Positions 51,901-63,548 of a stretch of DNA of 64,000 nucleotides are shown piece after piece. The translations under genes were made by a program, and so were the position numbers. The DNA comes from Diphasiastrum complanatum (Eukaryota > Streptophyta > Lycopodiopsida > Lycopodiales > Lycopodiaceae): positions 50,157,134-50,221,133 of the forward strand of contig CM055098.1 in the NCBI GenBank assembly GCA_029204225.1, in the 5' to 3' direction. Position 1 is the first letter of the stretch. Every line of letters starts with the position of its first letter. A model generated the notes under the pieces. It was not told the origin of the DNA. It did not search any database and saw nothing but the letters and a program-made list of their open reading frames with translations.

Positions 51901-53329
51901 ATGGCAAAGAGCATATATGTTGTGAATGAAGAAAGAGAAGCTTGATTTTTTTTAGCTTGTGTGTGGGTCCATTGGACCAACGGATCAACAAGGAAGTTGA
52001 TGATTTTCCAATCAAACACGATGACTCCACCTCTGGTTTCTTGGCCAGGTTATGCAATATAGTTGATGCAAGAGCTAGTTTACTAAATCCACAATATTGT
52101 TCAAAGTTGCCCCTAGTCTTAGTTTCATGGAGGCATAATATAGAATCTATCTTACAATAATATGAATCAATCGCAACAATATGCTATTGATTAACCAAAT
52201 GGTAACGCCTTAACTTAAGATAGGACTTTAGGCTAAAAATATTTATCTTAGTAATCTAATCTTAAATTGAGATCCAAGAGGGCCAATGAGGGAGTGGGGT
52301 CTCACTTTAAAGTGTCCTATTATATATCATTCAAACTCTATGTATTCTCATGCAAATAATGCCATTTGAAAATTTGTAGTCTTACATCATCAAGGCCTCT
52401 TCTTTCTTCTCTTCCTCCTCCAAGGGTGACATGATGGTTTTATCTGTTTGATTGATGGTGATTGTGATTTGAGTGATTTTGCTCTATTATAAGCCCAACG
52501 TATGTGGGTTGAAGCTCAAGGAGTGAAGCTTGTGTGTGTTTTCTTGTTATGAAAGATTATAAGGTTTCTTTTGATAATGGAAGTCATTGATGTGGATTGA
52601 GTTGGAGATCGCCTTTTTGTGTATGAAGAATGTCGAAGTTAGAATGTGTTTTTAAGGTTGCCTAAGAAGATATTAATGGTTCATGTAATGGTGGAAGAAA
52701 CTTTAAGGTGGTTAATACCATGAATGGTTAGTTTGATGATGAGAGCTCTAACTTAGCTCCTCATTGGATCAAACCTAACTATCCTTCAATGACAACAAAA
52801 GATACTATTCTTTGTATTCATTCCTTGGATTGAAAAGCATCCTTCTACATCTGGTGCCATCAACTGAGCTATTAGTTTTTTCGTTTCACTTAGTGTTTTC
52901 TTGATAGGTTATTTTGATTTGCTTCATAAATCAAATCGTTTGTTGTTTGTAAGCGATTTGGATTATGATTGATAGCATGGTTTTGGTTTTTTAACATTAT
53001 GGATTAAATGAATTATTTGGAGTGGAAGGATTGCTAAAACCTTGTAAAAACTCAAAAACAAGTGCCTCCACATCTTGCCACAATAGTTTATAGATACTCA
53101 CATCGTACTTGCTTGGGCCTATTCTCACGTTACTTGCACGTTAACTTTTTTTCAATATTCCTACTCCCCACCCCTATCAAAATGCACTCAAAACAATAAA
53201 ATTTTTAAAAGATCGTACTCACATTATACTTCCTTACTAATCTTGGAAAGATTCATACTCACCATCCATACAATTGCCATAAACTGTTGAAATACATTAG
53301 AAAACCTTAGTCACATGATATTCGCAGCC
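48932..53329. other. Region downstream of the hnRNP-like gene, no gene seen
   Basis: It must contain the 3' UTR of the hnRNP-like gene at its left edge. Otherwise ordinary AT-rich sequence with short open frames only; no transposon domain, RNA gene or repeat array recognised. Confidence 0.5.
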
Positions 53330-53755
53330 TTCTAGCAAGCGAACAATGGCCTATTAGCACCATACTTGTTAGGTGCTCACATAAAGAGATGAACATAGAA
53401 TCAAAAGAGGAAATTTCTCCACATAGAAAGAGAACTGCAAGATAGCTTCTCCACAATGGTATAGCTATTCATAGCAGCCATAGTGCCATTTGTCCACTTG
53501 CCCTAAACTAGCATTAAAATAATAACTTCTAGGTACGTCATCAAAAACCTAGTTTTTAGTGACTAAATGCACTGTATCTATATTAGCCAATTAGAATGGG
53601 TCTAAATCCAACCTCATCCACAAATCTACTTGCCAAAAATAGTACAAACACTATTTAGGCCTTTCTTGACATAAATAAATCTATCTCTACATTGAAATTC
53701 CATGGTCTCAAAATTGCCAAAATAACTCAACTAAACTAGTTGAATTTTTCACAGT
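53330..53755 (-). repeat. Solo-LTR-like copy, family of 29.6 and 31.0 kb
   Basis: Aligns with 30960-31305 over its left three-quarters and with 29597-29708 over its right end (GGCCTTTCTTGACA, ATCTATCTCTACATTGAA, CTCAAAATTGCCAAAATA, CAACTAAACTAGTTGA). The minus-strand start is TGTGAAAAATTCAACTAG. No pol sequence lies on either side. Confidence 0.7.
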
Positions 53756-54452
53756 TTGCTCTTCTATAAGGGTTAACTATCAACTCCATCTAGGATTGAA
53801 TTTGGATCCACATGGCCAAGAGTGACTTTGCTTTCAATCGATCATACAAATGATCTTCATAAAACTAATAATGGATCGGTTTGTTTATGAGCATTAGGAT
53901 TGTCCATCATTAGGTATTGCTATCTAAGTCCCTAATCTAGGAAACGCATCCACTTGGTGATTGGATTAGGTGTGTCACATGCATTGTCACCAAAATCCCT
54001 CAAAATTCTTTTTTCTCATAGAAATCTCACTAAGCTGTAAAAATGAATTTTCAAAAAAATGGGAAGGTTTGAACATTTTTCAAAGAGCCACCTTAGGGCT
54101 CTCGCACTCAGTATACTCATAAAGTTCTAAGTTGAAAAACCAGCCCTTGGTGGCATCCAACAAGGTCATATTGAATAATCATAATTTTTCTTTAGGGGTG
54201 TGTTCTCATTGTATACCTTGCTCATAGGCTTCCTCGTGAATATTTTGAATGAACCTAAAAAGGTTGGTCATACCATCATGATTTGGTAGATCTATCATGG
54301 CACTCATTTTAAAATCAACACAAAATTTTTGCGTAAACATAAATACATTGGATTAGTGTCATGATTAGCCATTGCCTCAGGTTTGGGTAACTAAAACACG
54401 GGAAGTACTACTATGGTTTTCAACGAAGATTTGGGAGAACCAAGTGTCGGGG
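53756..54452. other. Spacer, nothing recognised
   Basis: No coding or repeat structure that I can support. Confidence 0.4.
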
Positions 54453-55031
54453 TGTTATACTTGTGAACTATATGGCTTTATTGTAAGAGTGTCGAAGTTT
54501 GTAATTGCTAGTAGAATCTATAGATTAATACAATAGAATTGTACCATCACAAAATAATCAAGTCAAAACCATTCTGCTATGAAATGGCCTACAAACTTTA
54601 CTAGAGGTAGTTGACTATTAATCTATGCTCAATCAGCAAGTACAAAGGGACCCCCCCACACATGTGAGAGCATAACTTGAATATAAAATATATGGTACTC
54701 GCCAAGGTATAGGAGCTAACCAACTTGTTCTCATGATAGCCAAGCAAGTAGCAAGTACAAATCATGATATCTTGAGTTCTAGTGTATAGAATGTGAATTT
54801 TCTTGTTGTACTTGAATCCACACGTGTGAAATATTGTTTGATGATGCTTTTGTATGGACAGGGACAATAACATATCCAATCTTAGTGTTTATAATCAGAT
54901 CTACATGAATTTTGCAATTCTAGCATGGTAGATGTATGATTTCTAGCTTGTGAATGATTCTAGATGTGCATCCGAATTTAGCCAAGATCTTGTTGATCCA
55001 TTAAGCGTGTTTTGGATCTGAATTTCTCACA
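54453..55031 (+). repeat. Putative 5' LTR of a Copia gag remnant
   Basis: Starts TGTTATACTTGTG and ends TTTCTCACA just before a diverged primer site (TGATATCAGATCAGG at 55031-55045, against TGGTATCAGAGCAGG). The start is a guess from the TG rule; no second copy is available. Confidence 0.5.
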
Positions 55032-55618
55032 TGATATCAGATCAGGTTGAAGTCTAAAGATGGTGGATTTTCCAAATCCAGAGGTGGATTTGAGGGTGCC
55101 ATAAATTCTATTGTGAATTGGAGTGGCTTCTAGCTCAAATCAAGCATTTTCAAGTGTAGGAAGTGGATGTTTGAGATCCTAGCATCATATTAGGTCAAAT
55201 CACTGGGAGTAGGCCGATTTTTTAATCCACTTACTGGAATTTGGAGACAAAAGTTGCTCATGATTGTGGATGTTGAATTCTATTAGTAGATGTATCAAGA
55301 TGCTAGATTTTGCTTGATTCAATATTTTTCATTTTTGAGAAAATCCTAAATTTGATATGATCTCTTGATTTTGAAGTTGTTGGATTTTTCAAGAGTGTGT
55401 TCAATCTTAGGAGTGTGCAAAATTTCATTATATTGTGGTTAGATCAACTGTGATCAAGATGTCAACAATTCTATTTGCTAGATTTGCTAGAAGAGAGAAA
55501 AGGAGAGGCTAGATTATTTCCAAATCTTTGTGTTTTCTTCTTGTCATCATTTGTTGATTTTCAATAGAGTGCTAAGTGCATTGGAACAAGTTCAAAGAAG
55601 AAGATCAATCATTGCAAC

Positions 55619-56690
55619 ATGGCAACCTCAAGTGGCTTCATGTTGGAAAGCAATGATAGGCTTACCTCAAGCAACTATTCAACTTGGAAGGTGAGGATGG
55701 AGTATTTGCTAGAGATGAATGAGTTGATGGATATTGTTATAGGTGTGAAGGAGAGACCTTTGGCACCTCAAGAGCAAGTGATGTATGATAGGAGGGCAAA
55801 GAAAGCTCTTCATGTGAGCAGGATGAATGTGACTAATGAACTTCTCAAGGAAGTTGGTAAGTGCACAACATCTAGTGAAGCTTGGGAAACCTTGAAGAAG
55901 GTTTATGAGTCCAAGTCTATATCTAGGGTTCTAACCGTAAGGAGGAAATTTTTTCGAAATTTTCAAAAAGGATGAAAGTTTTCATGCTTTTGTTTTAAAT
56001 GTTAAAGCTTTGAATGATGAATTGGCATGTATTGGTGAAAGCATTAAGGATGTGGAGCCTGTTCAAGTTGTTCTTAATGGCTTATTGGGTGATCATGCTA
56101 ACTTGGTGCAAAGTTTTGCTATTCAAAGACATTGCCAAGTATGAAGGACTTGCAAGAGGTCTTGGTGCCTAAAGAGTTTAGACTCCAAGCAAAAGGAGGA
56201 TAATCTTCTACATCTCAAGTTGGAGAGGAGGAGGCTATGTTCTCAAAAGGCAAGTTCAAGGTGGCAAAGGCAAAAGCAAGTGGTCTAAAGAGCAAGATCA
56301 AGGCAAGCCTTCTACTTTTGTTGGCAAGAAGAAAGATAGATCTAAGCTAAAATATTTCTATTGTGGAGTCAAGGGACATTTTGCTAGTGATTGCTTCAAG
56401 AACAAAGGAGATCAAGGTGAGAAGCAAAGCATTCTAACTCTTGATGAAGATGGTGTTGATGAACTAATTTCAAATGATACTTTTGTTATGTCATCATGCT
56501 TGTTGGCTAATCATGGAGATATTGATCCTTGTGGATTGATAGTGGAGTTACATCACATATGACATTATATAAGGAGTATTATTCATCATTGATGGCATTT
56601 GAAGGTAACAAGAATGTGATCTACATGGTTAATGATGGTGAGCATGATCTTCTCCCAAGAGTGGATGATCCAGTGAATGATCAATTTTTG
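55619..56690 (+). pseudogene. Copia gag-protease remnant
   Basis: The gag starts at ATG 55619: DRLTSSNYSTWKVRMEYLL, EAWETLKKVYESKS, then after a frameshift near 55970 FHAFVLNVKALNDELACIGES and VVLNGLLGDHANLVQSF. A zinc knuckle at about 56347-56395 (YFYCGVKGHFASDCFK) has Tyr where the first Cys is expected. The protease motif LWIDSGVTSHMT is at about 56528-56563. Similarity ends at about 56690. Integrase, RT and RNase H do not follow in this orientation. Confidence 0.85.
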
Positions 56691-58539
56691 TCAAAAGATG
56701 GCCGTTGATCAAGTTCATAGAAATGAAGTTGATCTTCCTAGCGAAGATGAGTTTCAAAGAATTCGAAATCGACTTCGCTTTTTGAAGCTTTCTGTATATA
56801 CTCCAAGCTCTCTGACTTCGAGAGGAGGCCACAATATTGATAGTGAGACAATCACAAGTGAAGACCAATTAGATCATCACATTTTCCATTCATCACTGTA
56901 AGACTAACTCTCTCCATTTTTTGTCCCTTTATAATTTCAGACTTATCTAATCTAAGGACAACTACTAGCTTGGTATTGATGATACTCTCATTTGTAATAC
57001 CATAAAATCCTATTATGAATGCTAGCAACTGATTAATATCAATAAACATATTGTTGGAATTGTCATAAGCTAGACTTTCTCCTTTCGAGCAATACACTTC
57101 ATTGATATGAAATAAAGTACCCACTATTTTTGGCATGCCGTGGTTTAACATGTCTCTTTTTTTTATTAAGATGCAATGGCCGTGGGATCGAAAACTGTTT
57201 TACACCAACTTGTGCAAATGCTTCTTTTATCATCTTGAACATTGTTGCATATGGGGATACTAGAAAAATCACATGTACCTTGAACTAATGTAATGTCCAA
57301 TATTTTTCCAACTTCATTCATAATGCTATCAGTAATTGAAGTCTTAATTTTTTTCATTTTGTTGTTGCTTAACATTGACTTCAGAGACTTAGTAGTTAAA
57401 AAAGAACCTATTAATGATTTTTGAATGAAAATCTCATCGACTAAGTGGTCTTCAGCAACCAATGTAGATCTGCATAGCAAATATCATGTTTTGAAATAGT
57501 TAGTAAGGATTTGGACAGACAGTCTCAATCATTGCTAAAATTCAAGGAAGTGGTAACAAACAAAAAACTACTATCAAAAAGCTCAAACACTATCAGTGCA
57601 AATACGATAAAACTTACTTGAATGCACGTCCTTTTTTTTCGATAACCTCCTTTGGATGAAAGCTCACAAATATCCCTTGTTACCAATCTCTTTCTCTTGT
57701 TACTTTTTGCCTTTTAATTAAGCAAATACATGTCTTTTATCAGAGACAAATACGAGGCATGCATGGTTTGAAATGCCATTTTCAACTCATCATTACTAGT
57801 AGTAAAATCATGTAAAGAAGACTAATATTTGAATCTCCTTCTTGAATATCTCATTTTCCTCCAAACAATTTTTCAACTTCATAGTTTCTTCTTGACTTTT
57901 CCTTGATATTTTATTATATTCCTCATCTAAAAAATGTATTTTTTGCATTGAATTTGCATTACCATAGGCTCTCAAATTCTCACAGTAAACCAAAAGACCA
58001 TTTTTTCGATGACACATATAAATTGAGTTACTTAGGATGTTGCCTTGAATCTGGATCAATAGGATACAATGTTTCTGATGACCATAAATCTAAATGTTTT
58101 AGCTTTTCCTCCTTGTAATGGATCATATCAAAAGCTAATAATTTAGATTATTTTGAATTCCTACTCTAAGCGGAGCATACTCTACAGATCTACGTGAAGA
58201 TGATAAAGCTTAGACGTTAGCTAAAATAGCAAAAATAATAATACCAAAGAGAAACAATAACGACGCTGGAGATGGCGCTAAACACCCGGGAGATGGAGAT
58301 GGTAGACTCCCATATTTATAAAATGCCATAGTTCATGTATTTTTTGAACTTTTGAATGTCCCGAATATTGGGAGTCGACTTCTCAGAAATCACATTTATA
58401 AGCACCAGTGACGTTTGATGTGACACTCATAAAGTACATGGCATGCGCATCTAAAGACGTGTGGGCAGGTGCATAAAGAAGCTCAAAAATGATATTTTGA
58501 TCTTTTTGGGCCCTCTTAGGACCCATATTTTCTCTAATG
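56691..58539 (-). other. Unassigned segment with minus-strand open frames
   Basis: Sits between a plus-strand Copia gag/protease and a minus-strand Copia integrase/RT, and is unlike either. Minus-strand frames: 57166-57480 (104 codons, EDHLVDEIFIQKSLIGSF, then a Lys-rich part and Cys residues), 56852-57151 (99 codons) and 57808-58059 (83 codons, with charged coiled-coil-like NKISRKSQEETMKLKNCLEE). They could be exons or fragments of one gene reading right to left, but I do not recognise the family and cannot fix a start. A plus-strand frame (56677-56901) is also unassigned. Confidence 0.35.
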
Positions 58540-58945
58540 TTGGAACATCCTCCACTTGAAGTAGCATGCAATAGAGATGATAATTCTTATAGTCACCATC
58601 TTTGCAACGGGTGCAAAGGTGCCTTCATAGTCAAGGCCTTGGATTTGAGCATATCCTTTTGCACATAGCCTTGCTTTGAGCTTGCTAATAGAACCATCAT
58701 GGTTGTAGTTGATTCTAAACACCCACTTGCATCTAATAATATGCTTGTTGATTGGTGGATCCACTAGCTCCCAAGTGTTGTTGATGATCAAGGCATCATA
58801 CTCCTTTGCCATAGCTTCATACCACTCCTTTGATTGGAGTGCATCTTGGACACTTCTAGGCTCTTTATGAGAGAAAAGAAATGCATAATTGGTGGATCCA
58901 TCATCCACTTGCTTGCCTTTTTCATCATAAGAGAGCTTCTCGGGC

Positions 58946-59026
<81 letters not shown>

Positions 59027-59463
59027 GGATCTTCTAGGTGTGATTGCTTGAAGGTGCTCCCCCTCAAGCCTCGACCTCATCATATCTTGGTTGTCTTCAA
59101 TATTGATAATAGAAGATGCATCATGAGATGCTTTGATCTCGGCTCCATCCAAAATGATTTTTTGGTCTTCAAGAAAAATCACATCTCTACTTTCATAACC
59201 TTGTTTGTAGAGAGTATACATACTCTATAAGCTTTCTTTGTAGATGAATATCCAACCATAACTCCTTTGATTGAGCTAGGATCATCTTTCTTCCTAGTCT
59301 CCAAAGGAACATGAACAAAGCAAATACATCCAAAGATTCTAAGTTGATAAACCTTAGGCTTCTCTTTATGCAACATCATAAAGTGTCTTTCCTGAAGAGC
59401 AAGATGAGGAAGTCTATTGCAAAGATAATGGCATATGTGATTGCCTCTGTGAAAAATTGTCAA
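58540..59463 (-). mobile_element. Minus-strand Copia integrase end and RT start
   Basis: On the minus strand: integrase C-terminal part at 59463-59179 (YQLRIFGCICFVHVPLETRKK, then GVMVGYSSTKKAYRV), a linker containing a (GA)n run, and RT at 58908-58534 (QSKEWYEAMAKEYDALIINNTWELV, IIRCKWVFRINYNHDGS, KARLCAKGYAQIQGLDYEGTFAPVAKMVTIRIIISIA). RT similarity stops at about 58540, where the unassigned segment begins. The catalytic YVDD, RNase H and gag are missing. Confidence 0.88.
58949..59024. repeat. (TC)38 microsatellite inside Copia pol
   Basis: A 76-bp run in the integrase-RT linker of the minus-strand Copia remnant; Arg-Glu or Ser-Leu frames across it are repeat artefacts. Confidence 0.97.
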
Positions 59464-60220
59464 AAATCTGCCTTGGTTATTTTATGATTTTATGTTTATG
59501 AGTACATTTCACATGTGTGGAGCATGTTCACACATGTGTAAAATATTTAGAATTAGTTTATAATGTTGACTTTAGGGGTGTCATAAAGATTGCTAGTCAA
59601 GCATCTTGGTGTCACTAGGTGATAGGGCCAATTTTGGCTTTAGAGGTCAAATGGTCAAGTACACATGTTTTGTCATGATTTGGCCAAAATTCAATTGTGA
59701 TATAACTCAAAGCTAGTTAGGTTGCTTACACATGCCAAGTTTAGGTTTGATGAGTGGTGCACCCTATGTGGTGGCAAAAGTCAAAGGGTCCAATCATAAG
59801 AGAGAGATGTGTTGGAAGGGTTTAATCAAAAGTGAGGGATGTTGCATCACACATCCAATGAGAGGCTATGTTTAAGGGTTCCAATAGGAATTAAGCTTGG
59901 ATCTCCACGAGTTTCTATTGTACTTTCATTCCCTTCATTAAAGTGTGAGAGATCTATGAGTTTTTTGAGTCAATTTGGAGATAAACCAATTTTGCTTGTA
60001 TTGCTTTTTCTCTCTAGATGAGCCATATTTTCATTGGCAGAACAAAATTGCAACTCGTGCCGAGGCAAGATCCATGAAAAATAACAGCACACTTTAGTGC
60101 TTGCTGTTGTTCATAGAAGAGGGGATGGGGGGTAACGATAGCTTCACAGGGAAAATTGCTTTTCAAGTTCAATTTGAAATATGAACTTCATTCAAGTAGA
60201 GCTATGAATTGTGGAACCTC
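59464..60220. other. Spacer left of the SAP-domain gene
   Basis: Contains the 3' UTR of the minus-strand gene ending at 60221. CACATGTGTGGAGCATG and CACACATGTG near 59505-59540 form a small inverted-repeat cluster. No gene seen. Confidence 0.4.
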
Positions 60221-63200
60221 TTACCTCAAGTTAAATCTACCCATTTGCCTCTCGATATGCCTCTCGCAACTTTTGCCACTTTCTTTGCAGCAGTGATAAC
60301 ATAATCTGGAAGTACATTGTCTTGCTGCTGGGTTTCGACAAGAAGGGCAAACTAATTCTGCACCCACAAGACTAATACTACTACTACTACTGGCTTGGAT
60401 CGGATGTAGCACATTCTGCACTGTATAAGACTGGAAAAGAACATTTGGAGTACTGCCTTTCAGTGTATTATATGCAGAAAGAGCAGTTGGACCAAAGTGC
60501 AAAGCTCCTGTTTCATTGCCATTGCATATAAAAGATCTTTGTGAGCATGCCTGCTCAGCAGCTTTTTCTTTCAGTAGGTAACTTATTTTGCTTCTAGTGT
60601 CTTCAATCACTCCGTTAGTTATTGGCTTTAGTGCAGGCCGTGAGGTAAAACCTACAATGCAGACCACATAAACTTTCAATCAGGTGATATAGGATAGGAA
60701 ACTCACAACTTTAATCTTTGATACTGCAGACAGGGAAGCCGAAAAGTTGTCACAAGATGTAAATTGGAAAATCAGATGAGTTAGAATCATGTTAAGAATT
60801 CTTCAAATATAATAATACAGTAAGAATCTCTTCCACCAACTACACAAACAACAATTCCTACTCACAATTCAAGAAGAAAGCTTAAGGAGCAGGCCTTTTG
60901 CAAACCTGTTTTTGCTGCAGCTCGCATAGCTCGTGCAACATTGCCTCTGGCATGCTTTTCATCTAAGATTGCTTTTCGTTCAGCTTCATTTACCCAAGGC
61001 TGGTGCAAACCCTAGGTCCAGTAAGCAGGTGCACACAAAATCATTCAATCTCATACCCTCAACACAGTAAGGATATTAATGACACTCACCTTGCGATAAG
61101 TCTCAAGGCGGTAAAGGTTTCGACCCTTCACAAGAAGTGGATGCATGGGCGGCAATTTCTTGGGGCCACAGCTCCAAAGAATCTCAATCTGAAGGCATAT
61201 TCAACCAACAAATTTTCGCTAAAACTAAGAGATCATTCTTAGCCTTGAATATATTTATTTTTTGAAGGTGGTCCTTTAGAAACAGATCATACATCCATAA
61301 CCAGATTCAAACTTTTTAACCACAAAAGGAATGTTTGCTTCTTTCAGTAATCTCAGATAGACAGAGTTGAGCAAAAAAATTCAGGACACAAATCTTTGAT
61401 GCAAACAGAGCATGTGTAAGTTCGAAAGTCAAAAACATCAATGATATCATCAGCAGCAGTAGAACTTGGATAAATAAGGATTCACAGACTTCGATTCTTA
61501 TAATACAGAATCGAATGTTTCACAACTTACTGTGAATGTATGTTGTTGTTTTGCTGCACCGTAACTTTCTTTTACAACTCGACCTGCCACAAGACGTTTC
61601 CCAAGACACGTGCCTCGAGCACTTCTTGATGCTATATCAAACCTGATGAAAAGTGAAACGTTCAGTCCATAGGGCATGATAGGAGTGATGAAAACAGCAT
61701 TAACTGTTATGCAACCAAGATACCAAACATAATTCCTAGGCATCTCGACATTCAAAACAGCAATAGATTGTGCATAGGACTTACTTTTCATATACTTTCT
61801 GTTCAAACAATATTACATCTCCTTGGCAAACGTCACCTGGATAAGAATATCAAGAACTTCGAAACTATCGGTGCCCAAAGTGAAGTTTATCATCAACAAA
61901 GCTCAACGACAGCAATTCCAATCAATCTGAGTGGTCTTTAGCTGTGAGCAATATTTTCTTGTCCATTTACTTACCAGTACACTTGATTGAAAAATCTGAT
62001 CTCTTGTATTTTGCTTCACCTTGACCATTTTTTATGCTGCATAGGGCAGTTCCATCCAGTTTAATGACAGGAGATTGCTCACATCAAGTTAGTTTGAAAC
62101 TTTCTACTAGACTTTCTAAGCTTTTATGCAACATTACGTCAGTGACTTACTCCAGGTGCTCTTGGATTCGATCAAGAAGCACAGCTTTTACACCAGTGAG
62201 CCTCAGACCATATTTTCTGAGATAAGCCTTGTAATGATCTAGTTTCAGCTTCTTCAAATCCCCAGCTTCTACATGCATAAATAGTCAAAGACCAAGGAAA
62301 TTTTGTTTTGTGTTTGCTGCGAAATAATTTATAGCTAGATGATATCAAAGCTCGGGTTGGAGACTTAAATCCGAAGATGAAAACTACACCAGCAGGAACT
62401 AGAGGCTTTACCACAGGAAGATTAACTTGCTGTTAAATAGAGATAGCATGGTGCATTAGAATGGTTCTAAAATGGTACTTCAATACAGCAGAGAAAAACA
62501 TATCCCTGGACTATTTTAAAATGGCATAGATATCATATAAGCATAAGACTTCTGAATACAGCCTAAAGGGAGGCATTGTGGGTGATAGACATTCTAAAAG
62601 GTCTAACTATTCTCTTGAGTACTGTGTTATTTGTTACAACTTTCATGACGCTTAATAAAGAGGAAATAGCATGGACGGAGCCATACCTGCAATGACAGAA
62701 GATAATTCAGACCATAAGACTTGGTCTACTGCGGAGCATTTTTTCTGTCTGTGGTTTCGAGAGTCACACGCGTCGCTCTCATTTTCACTGTCCTCGAACG
62801 GGCCATCTTCATAATCGCTTCCGCTGCTATATGATGGTCCAAAATACCCCACTAGATAAGAAATACTTTCTCAATCTCGCACTTTGGAGAAAATTCAAGC
62901 ATTTACGTGAACAAAGAAGAAGATAAGAATCAATAAAGTGTATAATCTAAACATTTACAAAGGAATGTCTGTTAAATCTGCCACGGACTGCCTGGCATGG
63001 CAAAGTGGATACAACTACCTAAGAACAATTGCTTGCTCCTAGACTATACATGAACGCATCCATCATATTTACTCAGTCGTGTCTACAATTAGGATTTAAG
63101 CGCCCATATGAAATAGGCAAAGAAACCACAAATTAATAAAGCCTTTAATCTACAGATCTACATAGAAATTCCTTTCAGCTCTACAGTGCATTGCAAAGTG

Positions 63201-63502
63201 AATGCATACCCACCTAAGAATGCTTGCTTGCTATATCATGTTTCTCACTCATTTATCTACATTGCCATTATCTGCATTGCTCTTCTTTTGACCGCAGAAA
63301 CTCGATCATTCAGTATATAACTGGACTTGGGTAGTGAGCTCAATCCTTCAATGAAGAAATCAACAACACAGTATAATGTTTACTGCACTTCTCACCTGCT
63401 CAAAGCTGAAACCTCCTCGCTATCACCCTCGTTTTCCTGTTGCGTGCAGTCCCGAGGAAGCCCAATTCCTGTAGCTTTCACTGCCTGCACCTGGATCGTC
63501 GA

Positions 63503-63505
<3 letters not shown>
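60221..63505 (-). CDS. SAP-domain protein, zinc finger CCCH protein 62-like, nine exons
   Basis: Resolved exons on the minus strand: 62687-62851, 62151-62268, 61975-62036, 61785-61836, 61531-61642, 61090-61188, 60906-60999 and 60221-60651; all GT-AG with matching phases, giving 376 residues. Seen in order: an acidic Ser/Asp/Glu stretch; a SAP domain (LKKLKLDHYKAYLRKYGLRL, exon 3), which in other proteins binds DNA or RNA; a conserved core SDFSIKCTGDVCQGDVILFE and RVVKESYGAAKQQHTFT; LPPMHPLLVKGRNLYRL; and a C-terminal cluster C-x2-C-x7-C-x4-C-x2-CC-x6-C-x2-H. This layout matches plant proteins annotated as zinc finger CCCH domain-containing protein 62, whose function is not well known. A likely first exon runs from ATG 63505 to 63408, but its best donor (AG|GTGAGA) leaves two bases where exon 2 needs one; a weaker donor (G|GTGATA) or a small extra exon would fix this. 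Confidence 0.9.

Positions 63506-63542
<37 letters not shown>
63505..63542. repeat. (TC)n microsatellite abutting the SAP-gene start codon
   Basis: In gene sense (GA)n runs directly into ATG at 63505, so if this is the start codon the ribosome reaches it through a pure GA leader. Confidence 0.95.

Positions 63543-63548
<6 letters not shown>

Noticed and set aside
51060-52160. Several 60-90-codon frames between the hnRNP-like gene and the 53.3-kb LTR
   Set aside because: No domain, no codon pattern and no phase-compatible neighbours; expected by chance in this much sequence.
62172-62414. 80-codon minus-strand frame in the SAP-domain gene (MVKPLVPAGVVF...)
   Set aside because: It lies in intron sequence; the acceptor at 62268 and phase matching from exon 2 put the SAP domain in a different frame.
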